64,000 nt of DNA, from the NCBI GenBank assembly GCA_949592205.1, contig CATIUR010000001.1, forward strand, positions 16,817,501 through 16,881,500, given 5' to 3'. The DNA comes from Helichrysum umbraculigerum (Eukaryota > Streptophyta > Magnoliopsida > Asterales > Asteraceae). The translations under genes were made by a program, and so were the position numbers. Positions 45,528 through 55,546 of the stretch are shown piece after piece; positions within the stretch are counted from its first letter, which is position 1, and each line of letters opens with the position of its first letter. The notes beneath the pieces were generated by a model. It was not told where the DNA came from. It ran no database searches and saw only the letters and a program-made list of their open reading frames with translations.

Positions 45528-46144
45528 TATTTTATACGGAGTACTATTTTTTGACCAAAGTTCGTGTGATTTGTAGATGTTTTTAAGTACTATTTTTTTT
45601 TTTTTTTTTTTTTTTTTTTGGGGACTGTTTTTTTCCTGTAAATAGGAGTGAATGAGTGATATGTTTTTAACACTTTCATGGTTTTTCCAAGAATTTATGG
45701 TAGTAGATAGACAATTGTATGTAATGGAAAATATGATTTTATTTGATTGTTAAGTGATCGTGAACTATAACTTGAATAATTAGTGATTAGCAGTTCATAA
45801 CCATTTGTATTATTTTAGTATTATAGTAGTAATGTTTATCTTGTTTGAGTGATAATTTATTGTATATTAGTATCAACTACGTTAACGTAAATGAGTCGAG
45901 TTGAGCACGAGCTTCTTTCGTTTGAAATAGGAAGAGTTCGAGTTCGGCTCGTTTTGAGCCTAGTATATAAAGCTCGAGCTCGGCTCGTTTGATATTATAC
46001 AAGTTCTAACTTAAGTTCGGTTCGAACTCAACTCCTTTATTACCATAATATATTAGTTTCTTTAGTATTATTTAATTTAAAAATAATAAATTTTATTTTT
46101 ATTGTTGTAAAGTCTAATCGAATATAATAAGATTATAATTGCTA
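45528..46144. other. 3' flank of the WD40 gene
   Basis: TACGGAGTA at 45535-45543. Run of 27 T at 45593-45619. From about 45889 a GAGTTCGAG/GCTCGGCTCG-rich dispersed repeat begins. No gene seen. Confidence 0.5.
45889..46058. repeat. GAGCTCG-rich dispersed repeat, left part
   Basis: Many alternating GCTCGAGCTCGGCTCG and GAGTTCGAG words, a common plant non-autonomous repeat style. Similar sequence reappears at 55451-55546, right of element D, so D and a Stowaway-like MITE probably split one older repeat. The family is not identified. Confidence 0.4.
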
Positions 46145-46395
46145 CATCTGTCCCAAAATAATTGTTCTGTATTTACCTTTTGAAGTATTTTCTTTTCAAC
46201 TTTAACCTTAAATATTATTATTTGTGTTATATAATACTTGATGCGATATATATTCATTGATTGGGTTTTAAATATATTTTCATTGGTATAATTTTCATCC
46301 AACTATTATATAACACAAACAAAAATATTTAAAGACAAAGATAAAAAAATAAAGACTTCAAAAGGTCAAAATAGGACAACTATTTTAAGACAAAG
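46145..46395. mobile_element. Stowaway-like MITE (about 251 bp)
   Basis: Imperfect terminal inverted repeats of about 50 bp (CATCTGTCCCAAAATAATTG against CTTTGTCTTAAAATAGTTG) flanked by TA on both sides. TA duplication and this terminal style fit Tc1/Mariner Stowaway elements. Divergence of the ends suggests an older copy. Confidence 0.7.
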
Positions 46396-47289
46396 TATAA
46401 TTTTAAGTAATTATATATTGCAATACATTTTTTAATAAATGTATATTAATGAAAGGGTTTAGTGTAACATCCCCAAATCAGGCCTAGAAGAAAAAGGTAT
46501 TTTCTTTAAATTATTTATGCAATTTATAATTCTTACCTGTGTTTAAATTTTTAAATTTAATAGGTAAATAAGCCTCAGGAAATATTGTGACTAGTGAAAT
46601 ATTATTTGTTTTAGATAATTTTAGGTAACGGTAAAATAAAATAATTTTCTCGCATTTGAAATCGAGGTTCCAGACAATAGATTTAACACGGGTATAATTT
46701 ATACCCAAAAATTGCTGAGTCATAACCATAGGTCGACACCTGTGGCTTCTGGGTATTAACATGTCATTTCTTCCATATTTTCATTTCTCCTCATTTCAAA
46801 GAATTCATAGACATCAAACAAAGAATCTGATTTCTTCAATTCAAGACTATGATCTTGATATCATAGTGTTCTTCATCTTCTTTATTTCATAAGCATCTCC
46901 ATTGTAAGTGTAATCTTCTATTTCCATGTATGAACTTGAATTAGTTGAAATGGTTGATTTAATAGCATGTAATGATGAGATAGAGTAAATTCATGTTAAA
47001 ATGTTTGTGTGATGATTGTTGGACTGATTTCATGCTTATCTTAGATATCAATGGTGTTCTTCATGTTCTATTGAATAAATGTGGGTTTTGGTTTAAATTA
47101 GGTTAAAAGATTGATGCATGTTAGTAATTAGAATTTGGATGAAGTTTGTTTGTTGCTAATACATATTATTACATGTTATGTGAGGTTTATTACTGGTAAA
47201 AATCGTACATTTCAATAGCATTTGGTAGAAAATTGGGTTTTGGTTCGAGCTAAAAAGTTGCAGGTCTGAACTTCTGCTTTAAAACGTGT

Positions 47290-47544
47290 GAACGCGATCC
47301 AGCTCCATCACCCGGATCGCGTTCCATAGTGAAGTTTGGTTTTAAAACGATTTTGTGCATTCGAACGCGATTCAGCCACAGTTACCCGGATCGCGTTAGT
47401 CAGTATTTAATTGAATCGGTTTGGTTTTACTCTTAGGAACGCGATCCAGCACCTTAACCCGGATCGCGTTCGAAAGTGAAAAACGGTAACAGAAATTTTT
47501 ATGCCTGTGAACGCGATCCAACCATCCTTACCCGGATCGCGTTT
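47290..47544 (+). repeat. CGCGATCC inverted-repeat array, D 5' LTR
   Basis: Four hairpin units, each AACGCGATYC, then 14-17 nt, then GGATCGCGTT. Arms are conserved and loops vary. Homologous to the three-unit array of the outer solo LTR. Confidence 0.88.
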
Positions 47545-48213
47545 GCTAGTTAAATTTTGACAGATTTGATGTTTTGAGAAATTGTTAGAATTCAATACTT
47601 ATATCATTTATCCATTGATATTTCTTGATTATTGATGTAAGTATTTAAATAAAGATATAATTTGAATTATGAAACAAGTTATTAACTTGAGTTTTGATTG
47701 TGTTTACAGAGGCACCGAAGACTCAATAAAATAAGATCTTTGAGTTGGAGTCTGAAACGAGACAGGTGAGTGGACTGGTTCTCACAATTTAATCTTGGTG
47801 TTAACAGTTAGTTGCATCAATTTTTAAGTTGCTTGTATTGACTGATTTATCATTTCGATAATGATAGGATTGTTGATTAAAGTTGTGGTTTGATAGATTG
47901 ATTGTTTGCTAGTGAATAATTCCATGATAGGTTGGAATGATAGAGGTCAATTTTGGGTTTAATTGCTATAGGTTAATCATTATGGGTCGGATGAACATTT
48001 GTTGTGAATTAATCCATATTGATTAAAGATAGCAATAAACTATCGGTAAAAATCTCTGTATTGGCCTGCAGTCGATTATTAAGTGTTCTTGGAGTGCCAC
48101 CGCGGACTGAGGGTATCTCAAGAACCACCGATCCTCTGTTTGATTGTTTATTTAGATGATTGTTGTGAATTGATTGTTATACTAAGTTAGATTGTTAGAC
48201 TTGGTTTACTCAC

Positions 48214-48228
48214 TTAGCTTCGTGCTAA
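48214..48228 (+). other. YTCAC-associated stem-loop, D 5' LTR
   Basis: CTCAC immediately before TTAGC, a 5-nt loop and GCTAA. TTTTGCAG ends at 48249, 21 nt later. The 3' LTR copy is at 55132-55146. Confidence 0.55.
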
Positions 48229-48536
48229 TTCCCCACAATACTTTTGCAGGTTAACTTTTGGGTTGTTTGGGACGTGTTGATGGTTTGAAGAAATGTTTGC
48301 CAAGTCGAACTCTGATCGTTTTGCTATTACTTTGTTTTGTTAAATAACACCCAGTCGATAATTATCGTTTGTAACTATATCTAAATTTTAGAACATATGT
48401 AATGTTTTGGTATGACTGAATGTCGTATATATATAATGTTATATCTATCTTGGTATGAATGGGATTTACGCTTCCGAAATATAAAAAAAAAAAAAAAAAA
48501 AAAAAAAAATGTCTTAAATCGTGGGGTGTTAAAAGT

Positions 48537-48548
48537 TGGTATCAGAGC
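48537..48548 (+). other. Primer-binding site of D (initiator Met-tRNA type)
   Basis: TGGTATCAGAGC, three bases after the LTR end. Confidence 0.9.
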
Positions 48549-48677
48549 ATAAGTTTAGGCGAATTGAATATTTAAAGTGTTCAATCCTAAACTTAGTCAT
48601 GTTGGTCAAACATTTCTTGTGGTGGGGATTAGTTATGATAGTTGATTTGGTTAGTTGCTAGTACTAACAATTAACAA

Positions 48678-51600
48678 ATGTTGAGATGTGATGTAATGAC
48701 AGGTATGACGGATAATGAGCCACCTTCCCATACTCTCAATGATACTTCGCGGACAGATGCACCACCAGAGAATCAAGGTCATAATGGTACATCTAATTTA
48801 GCCGGTGGAGAAACCGAGACTGATCAAGAGTATATTATGAGATTGGAGAATAGAGTGTTGGAACTTCAGAGAGAACAGGCTGGATCTTTTCAACATCCAG
48901 TTTCTACTCGTCCGCATATTGTGACTAATGTTCCACCCATTGTGTCTTCTACACGAATTCCAGTATCTTTACCTTTTGCTTCGCAACATCAACAACAGGG
49001 TTATGCTTATCAGACTTCGGGTCCTTTTCCTTCGACTGGTTATTCTAGTTATCAAGTACCTATTCCACCTTTCCAACAGTTAAAGAAAGGTTGTTCTCTT
49101 AAAACCTTTATGTCTTGCAATCCTTCAACTTATTCTGGAAGTACCGATCCTACGGTCACTCTTGACTGGCTTCGAGATGTAGAGAGAAAACTAAATGTAT
49201 GTCATTGTGAGGAGGAGGATAAGGTACCTTATGCGGTTCAATTATTAAAGGGTCAAGCCATGTCATGGTGGGATTCAATTACTGCACCATTATCTCCACA
49301 ACAGTTGAGTGATATAAGATGGTCAGATTTTCATGCTGAGATTTGCAAACAATTTTGCTCGGAGTATAATCTTTCCAGGATTAGGCAAGAGTTTCTTGAC
49401 TTACAAAAGACTGATCAAATGACGATTGATGAATTAATTAAGCAGTTTTCAGATAAATTGCGGTTTGTGCAACAGTGGGTTCCAACCGACCGGACCAAAA
49501 TTGATCACTTTGTGAAAACATTACCTCCTGATTACCGTACCACAGTGAGACTAGCAGGTTCACTTCCTCAAGCTTATGATTTAGCTCGTTCGGTTGATGG
49601 GGATATTATGGCTAAAAGAGTGTTGAATAAAGAAAGGTATTCACAGAAAAACAAAGGAGATTCTTCGAGTAAACAGAAAGGACAAGGTAGTCAACAAAAC
49701 AGGAGATCGAATTCTGGTATTCCAATGGATAGTAACTATTGTAATAGATGTCGAGCTAGACATAATGGTCCTTGTACTCCCCAGACATCTAGATGTGTTA
49801 AGTGTGGAATTTTTGGTCACGCTGCAAAGGATTGTACCTACCCAAATAGCGTGTGTTGGAATTGCCATAAAGAAGGGCATCGTGCAGGGGATTGTCTTGA
49901 GGCGAAGAGACAGAGTATGGGTACGGGTAAAGGTTCGCCATCATCTGGTCAAAAGAGGAAAAATCCACCAGTAGCTGCTAGCCGAGCTTTCCGAATGACA
50001 GTTGATGATGCTGTCGCCACTGAAGATGTCATCACTGGTACATTTCTCATAAATTCTATACCAGCTCGTGTATTGTTTGATTCTGGTGCCAATTGTTCGT
50101 TTATATCTGTGAACTTTTGTGATAGACTGAAATTGATCCCCTCTTTGATTGTTAAACCTTTAGAAGTTGAAATTGCTGACGGTAAATTAGTTCCTGTTAC
50201 CACATCGGTAGCTGGAGCTAGTATACTTATTGAGGGTCATAATTTCTTAGTCTCCTTTTTGTTAATGCCAATTCCTAGTTTCGATGTAGTTATTGGTATG
50301 GATTGGTTAAGTTTGAATAAGGCCAACATTGATTGTCATAAAAAGATTATAAGAATTCCGATTTCTGATGGGTCATACGTCATGGCTCGAGGAGAGCGAG
50401 TAAAGGGTAGTCTACCATTGATTTCCTTGTTGAAAGCTAGGAAATCTCTATCTAAGGGATGTGATTCTTACTTGGCATATGTGATAGATAGCAAGTTAGA
50501 AAAGAAATCTTTGACAAATTTTCCGGTGGTTTCTGAATACCCGGAAGTTTTTCCGGATGAATTGCCTGGTTTACCCCCTGTAAGAGATGTAGAATTTCAG
50601 ATTGATTTGATTCCTGGTTCGACTCCTGTAGCTAAGTCTCCTTATAGATTAGCTCCTTCTGAAATTCGTGAGATGATGGGTCAAATTCAGGAACTGTTAG
50701 ATAAAGGGTTTATTCGACCGAGTTCTTCCCCGTGGGGTGCTCCGGTATTATTTGTTAAGAAAAAGGATGGTACTCTTCGAATGTGTATTGATTATAGAGA
50801 GCTCAATAAAAGAACAGTGAAAAACAAATATCCATTGCCCAGAATTGATGAGTTATTTGATCAGTTACAGGGATCATCCTATTTTTCTAAGATCGATTTG
50901 AGATCCGGTTATCATCAGGTACGAGTTCGCGAGGAAGATGTTCCCAAGACTGCTTTTCGTACCCGTTATGGTCATTACGAGTTTTTAGTTATGCCTTTTG
51001 GATTGACTAACGCTCCTGCTATTTTTATGGACTTAATGAATCGCGTATGTCGACCTTTTCTAGACAAGTTTGTGATTGTATTTATTGACGATATCTTGAT
51101 TTATTCTAAGTCTGAGGCTGAACATGAACATCATTTAAGATTGATTCTTGAGATTTTGAAAAGAGAGCATCTTTTTGCTAAATTTTCCAAATGTGAATTT
51201 TGGCTCCGAGAGGTACAGTTTCTCGGGCATATTATTTGTAAGGATGGTGTCAAAGTAGATCCTTCCAAGGTGGACGCTGTTATGAATTGGAATGCTCCTA
51301 AATCACCTACTGAGATTAAAAGTTTCCTTGGCTTAGCGGGTTATTACCGAAAATTTATCAAGGATTTCTCCAAAATTGCTGGCCCGTTAACCAAGCTAAC
51401 TAGGAAGGATATTAAATTTCAGTGGGGAGATCAACAAGAAACATCTTTTCAGACTCTTAAACAGTTGTTATGTCAGGCGCCAGTGTTAGCATTACCTGAT
51501 GGTTCCGAGGGTTTTGTGGTATATTGTGATGCTTCTCATGCTGGTTTGGGTGCTGTCTTAATGCAACATGATCGTGTTATTGCTTATGCTTCTCGTCAGC

Positions 51601-53345
51601 TTAAAACTCATGAAAGAAATTACCCCACACACGATTTAGAGCTTGCAGCTGTGGTATTTGCGTTGAAAATCTGGAGACACTATTTGTACGGAACTAAATG
51701 TGTCGTATGTACAGATCATAAAAGCCTCCAGTATATGTTTACTCAGAAAGAACTTAATATGAGACAGCGCCGATGGTTGGAATTGATTAAGGATTATGAC
51801 TGTGAAATCCGATATCACCCGGGTAAAGCTAATGTGGTTGCCGATGCTTTAAGCCGAAATGTACCTTCCAACCGAATTTATTTTATGCGTTTGGAAATAT
51901 CTTCTGATTTGATTTCTCAGTTGAAAGCTGCACAGTTAGAGGCATTGTTGGATAAAAATTTAAAATCTGAGATTTTGTTGAAACGAAAAGATTTATTGAT
52001 TGATGATTCTCGAGGATTGAAAACTTTCCAGTCTCGGGTTTGGGTTCCATTGATTGGGGGACTTCGGGATTTGATATTGTTGGAAGCACACAAATCGAGG
52101 TTATCTGTTCATCCAGGGAGTACGAAAATGTACAATGATTTGAAATCATTGTATTGGTGGCCAACTATGAAAACTGATGTTGCTCGAATGGTGGAGACTT
52201 GTCATGTATGTTCCCAGGTTAAAGCAGAACATCAGAAGCCCTATGGTTCATTGAAACAGTTAGATATTCCGGAATGGAAATGGGAGCACATTACTATGGA
52301 TTTCGTTACAAAATTTCCCCGCACTCAGAAAGGTAATGACATGATTTGGGTGATAGTTGATAGATTAACCAAGAGTGCACATTTTCTAGCCACCAGTGAG
52401 ACAGCATCGTTGACTCGACTTGCTCAATTGTACATTCATGAGATTGTTGTTAGACATGGTATTCCTTTATCCATTGTTTCCGATAGAGATTCCAGGTTTG
52501 TTTCTGGTTTTTGGCAGAGTTTGCAACGTGAATTAGGTACTAGAGTAAATCTTAGTACAGCTTATCATCCTCAGACAGACGGGCAGTCGGAGCGTACTAT
52601 TCAGACACTCGAGGATATGTTGAGAGCTTGTGTACTTGAGTATGGCGGTTCTTGGGATTCACACTTACCATTGATAGAGTTTGCTTATAACAATTCTTAT
52701 CATTCTAGCATTGGTATGCCGCCGTATGAGATGTTGTATGGGCGACGTTGTCGAACACCTACATGTTGGTTAGAAGCGGGAGAAAAGCAGTTTGCGGGTC
52801 CCGATATAGTTCAACTTACAGCTGACAAGGTCAAGATTGCTCGTGAGAAACTGAAAGCGGCACGTGATAGACAGAAACAGTATGCTGAACCACGTAGGCG
52901 ACCTGTTGTTTTTGTTGAAGGGGAACTCGTATATTTAAAGGTTTCTCCGTGGAAGGGTGTTATTAGATTTGGTAAACGTGGGAAGTTAGCTCCCCGGTAT
53001 ATTGGCCCATTTAGAATCCGTCAGGTGATTAATGAACAATCGGTTTCTTTAGATCTTCCGCCTGAATTAGCTGGTATTCACGATACATTTAATGTTTGTT
53101 ATTTAAGAAAGTGCAATGTGGAGGATCAATCCCAAATCCTTCCTTTGCAAGATCTTCGGGTTGACTCAAGTAAGAAATTGGTAGAAGAACCTGTCGAGCT
53201 TTTAGATAGGAAAGTGACCAAATTACGTAGAAAAGAAATTCCTATGGTTTTGGTTAAGTGGAAACATAGTTTGGGTGCGGATCTCACTTGGGAAACGGAG
53301 GAGAGTATGCGGGCTAGATACCCTAGTTTATTTGTATCTAGTTAG
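48678..53345 (+). CDS. Gag-Pol polyprotein of element D (1555 aa)
   Basis: One open frame, beginning only about 130 nt after the primer site. In-frame ATGs at 48699 and 48708 are alternative starts. An N-terminal region with a short heptad stretch (near residue 56) precedes the gag domain (about 135-320). Knuckles: CX2CX3HX3C at 355, and CX2CX4HX4C at 373 and 393. Protease DSGA at 468. RT FIDD at 804-805. RNase H begins YCDASHAGLG. Integrase catalytic D1208, D1269 and E1305 (DX35E). GPF module; chromodomain-like tail (VLVKWKHSLGADLTWETEES). Pol aligns with B and C by eye, while gag and LTRs are distinct, so D is a separate family of the same lineage. No stop or missing catalytic residue. With near-identical LTRs it is the best candidate for a currently mobile element here. 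Confidence 0.95.
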   Translation: MLRCDVMTGMTDNEPPSHTLNDTSRTDAPPENQGHNGTSNLAGGETETDQEYIMRLENRVLELQREQAGSFQHPVSTRPHIVTNVPPIVSSTRIPVSLPFASQHQQQGYAYQTSGPFPSTGYSSYQVPIPPFQQLKKGCSLKTFMSCNPSTYSGSTDPTVTLDWLRDVERKLNVCHCEEEDKVPYAVQLLKGQAMSWWDSITAPLSPQQLSDIRWSDFHAEICKQFCSEYNLSRIRQEFLDLQKTDQMTIDELIKQFSDKLRFVQQWVPTDRTKIDHFVKTLPPDYRTTVRLAGSLPQAYDLARSVDGDIMAKRVLNKERYSQKNKGDSSSKQKGQGSQQNRRSNSGIPMDSNYCNRCRARHNGPCTPQTSRCVKCGIFGHAAKDCTYPNSVCWNCHKEGHRAGDCLEAKRQSMGTGKGSPSSGQKRKNPPVAASRAFRMTVDDAVATEDVITGTFLINSIPARVLFDSGANCSFISVNFCDRLKLIPSLIVKPLEVEIADGKLVPVTTSVAGASILIEGHNFLVSFLLMPIPSFDVVIGMDWLSLNKANIDCHKKIIRIPISDGSYVMARGERVKGSLPLISLLKARKSLSKGCDSYLAYVIDSKLEKKSLTNFPVVSEYPEVFPDELPGLPPVRDVEFQIDLIPGSTPVAKSPYRLAPSEIREMMGQIQELLDKGFIRPSSSPWGAPVLFVKKKDGTLRMCIDYRELNKRTVKNKYPLPRIDELFDQLQGSSYFSKIDLRSGYHQVRVREEDVPKTAFRTRYGHYEFLVMPFGLTNAPAIFMDLMNRVCRPFLDKFVIVFIDDILIYSKSEAEHEHHLRLILEILKREHLFAKFSKCEFWLREVQFLGHIICKDGVKVDPSKVDAVMNWNAPKSPTEIKSFLGLAGYYRKFIKDFSKIAGPLTKLTRKDIKFQWGDQQETSFQTLKQLLCQAPVLALPDGSEGFVVYCDASHAGLGAVLMQHDRVIAYASRQLKTHERNYPTHDLELAAVVFALKIWRHYLYGTKCVVCTDHKSLQYMFTQKELNMRQRRWLELIKDYDCEIRYHPGKANVVADALSRNVPSNRIYFMRLEISSDLISQLKAAQLEALLDKNLKSEILLKRKDLLIDDSRGLKTFQSRVWVPLIGGLRDLILLEAHKSRLSVHPGSTKMYNDLKSLYWWPTMKTDVARMVETCHVCSQVKAEHQKPYGSLKQLDIPEWKWEHITMDFVTKFPRTQKGNDMIWVIVDRLTKSAHFLATSETASLTRLAQLYIHEIVVRHGIPLSIVSDRDSRFVSGFWQSLQRELGTRVNLSTAYHPQTDGQSERTIQTLEDMLRACVLEYGGSWDSHLPLIEFAYNNSYHSSIGMPPYEMLYGRRCRTPTCWLEAGEKQFAGPDIVQLTADKVKIAREKLKAARDRQKQYAEPRRRPVVFVEGELVYLKVSPWKGVIRFGKRGKLAPRYIGPFRIRQVINEQSVSLDLPPELAGIHDTFNVCYLRKCNVEDQSQILPLQDLRVDSSKKLVEEPVELLDRKVTKLRRKEIPMVLVKWKHSLGADLTWETEESMRARYPSLFVSS

Positions 53346-53367
53346 ATTTCGGGACGAAATCTTTCTA

Positions 53368-53380
53368 AGGAGGGGTGATT
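53368..53380 (+). other. Polypurine tract of D
   Basis: AGGAGGGGTGATT directly before the 3' LTR; less pure than that of B and C because it ends in GATT. Confidence 0.7.
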
Positions 53381-55450
53381 TGTAACATCCCCAAATCAGG
53401 CCTAGAAGAAAAAGGTATTTTCTTTAAATTATTTATGCAATTTATAATTCTTACCTGTGTTTAAATTTTTAAATTTAATAGGTAAATAAGCCTCAGGAAA
53501 TATTGTGACTAGTGAAATATTATTTGTTTTAGATAATTTTAGGTAACGGTAAAATAAAATAATTTTCTCGCATTTGAAATCGAGGTTCCAGACAATAGAT
53601 TTAACACGGGTATAATTTATACCCAAAAATTGCTGAGTCATAACCATAGGTCGACACCTGTGGCTTCTGGGTATTAACATGTCATTTCTTCCATATTTTC
53701 ATTTCTCCTCATTTCAAAGAATTCATAGACATCAAACAAAGAATCTGATTTCTTCAATTCAAGACTATGATCTTGATATCATAGTGTTCTTCATCTTCTT
53801 TATTTCATAAGCATCTCCATTGTAAGTGTAATCTTCTATTTCCATGTATGAACTTGAATTAGTTGAAATGGTTGATTTAATAGCATGTAATGATGAGATA
53901 GAGTAAATTCATGTTAAAATGTTTGTGTGATGATTGTTGGACTGATTTCATGCTTATCTTAGATATCAATGGTGTTCTTCATGTTCTATTGAATAAATGT
54001 GGGTTTTGGTTTAAATTAGGTTAAAAGATTGATGCATGTTAGTAATTAGAATTTGGATGAAGTTTGTTTGTTGCTAATACATATTATTACATGTTATGTG
54101 AGGTTTATTACTGGTAAAAATCGTACATTTCAATAGCATTTGGTAGAAAATTGGGTTTTGGTTCGAGCTAAAAAGTTGCAGGTCTGAACTTCTGCTTTAA
54201 AACGTGTGAACGCGATCCAGCTCCATCACCCGGATCGCGTTCCATAGTGAAGTTTGGTTTTAAAACGATTTTGTGCATTCGAACGCGATTCAGCCACAGT
54301 TACCCGGATCGCGTTAGTCAGTATTTAATTGAATCGGTTTGGTTTTACTCTTAGGAACGCGATCCAGCACCTTAACCCGGATCGCGTTCGAAAGTGAAAA
54401 ACGGTAACAGAAATTTTTATGCCTGTGAACGCGATCCAACCATCCTTACCCGGATCGCGTTTGCTAGTTAAATTTTGACAGATTTGATGTTTTGAGAAAT
54501 TGTTAGAATTCAATACTTATATCATTTATCCATTGATATTTCTTGATTATTGATGTAAGTATTTAAATAAAGATATAATTTGAATTATGAAACAAGTTAT
54601 TAACTTGAGTTTTGATTGTGTTTACAGAGGCACCGAAGACTCAATAAAATAAGATCTTTGAGTTGGAGTCTGAAACGAGACAGGTGAGTGGACTGGTTCT
54701 CACAATTTAATCTTGGTGTTAACAGTTAGTTGCATCAATTTTTAAGTTGCTTGTATTGACTGATTTATCATTTCGATAATGATAGGATTGTTGATTAAAG
54801 TTGTGGTTTGATAGATTGATTGTTTGCTAGTGAATAATTCCATGATAGGTTGGAATGATAGAGGTCAATTTTGGGTTTAATTGCTATAGGTTAATCATTA
54901 TGGGTCGGATGAACATTTGTTGTGAATTAATCCATATTGATTAAAGATAGCAATAAACTATCGGTAAAAATCTCTGTATTGGCCTGCAGTCGATTATTAA
55001 GTGTTCTTGGAGTGCCACCGCGGACTGAGGGTATCTCAAGAACCACCGATCCTCTGTTTGATTGTTTATTTAGATGATTGTTGTGAATTGATTGTTATAC
55101 TAAGTTAGATTGTTAGACTTGGTTTACTCACTTAGCTTCGTGCTAATTCCCCACAATACTTTTGCAGGTTAACTTTTGGGTTGTTTGGGACGTGTTGATG
55201 GTTTGAAGAAATGTTTGCCAAGTCGAACTCTGATCGTTTTGCTATTACTTTGTTTTGTTAAATAACACCCAGTCGATAATTATCGTTTGTAACTATATCT
55301 AAATTTTAGAACATATGTAATGTTTTGGTATGACTGAATGTCGTATATATATAATGTTATATCTATCTTGGTATGAATGGGATTTACGCTTCCGAAATAT
55401 AAAAAAAAAAAAAAAAAAAAAAAAAATGTCTTAAATCGTGGGGTGTTAAA
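53381..55450 (+). repeat. D 3' LTR (2070 bp)
   Basis: Matches the 5' LTR throughout by eye, including the array (54208-54462) and hairpin (55132-55146). The poly-A run is one base shorter. Confidence 0.95.
54208..54462 (+). repeat. CGCGATCC inverted-repeat array, D 3' LTR
   Basis: Same four units as at 47290-47544, with no difference seen. Confidence 0.87.
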
Positions 55451-55546
55451 TTTAGGCTCGTTCAAACTCAAGCTTTGTTTAAGCTATGTTTGAATTGAGC
55501 TTTTAGCAAGTTGAGTTCGAGTAGCTCGCGAGTAGCTAGGCTCATA
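55451..55546. repeat. GAGCTCG-rich dispersed repeat, right part
   Basis: Continues the left part across the D insertion. It contains GAGTTCGAGTAGCTCGCGAG. The first five bases are D's target duplication. Confidence 0.4.

Larger units (their letters stand above)
46463..48533 (+). repeat. D 5' LTR (2071 bp)
   Basis: TATAATTTATA near 46690, then a leader. Donor-like GTAAGTG at 46904; AG at 47708-47709; 56-nt mini-exon 47710-47765 ending GACAG before GTGAGT at 47766; TTTTGCAG ending 48249. A 27-A run lies close to the end. Confidence 0.94.
46463..55450 (+). mobile_element. Element D: intact, very young Tekay-like chromovirus (9.0 kb)
   Basis: The target duplication TTTAG is perfect at 46458-46462 and 55451-55455. 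LTRs are 46463-48533 and 53381-55450 (2071 and 2070 bp). By eye they differ only by one A in a poly-A run (27 against 26). It has a Met-tRNA primer site, a single 1555-aa gag-pol and a purine tract. Its right ends read GTTAAA rather than the usual TTACA. It lies about 930 bp downstream of the WD40 stop codon. The near-zero LTR divergence implies a very recent insertion. Confidence 0.96.
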
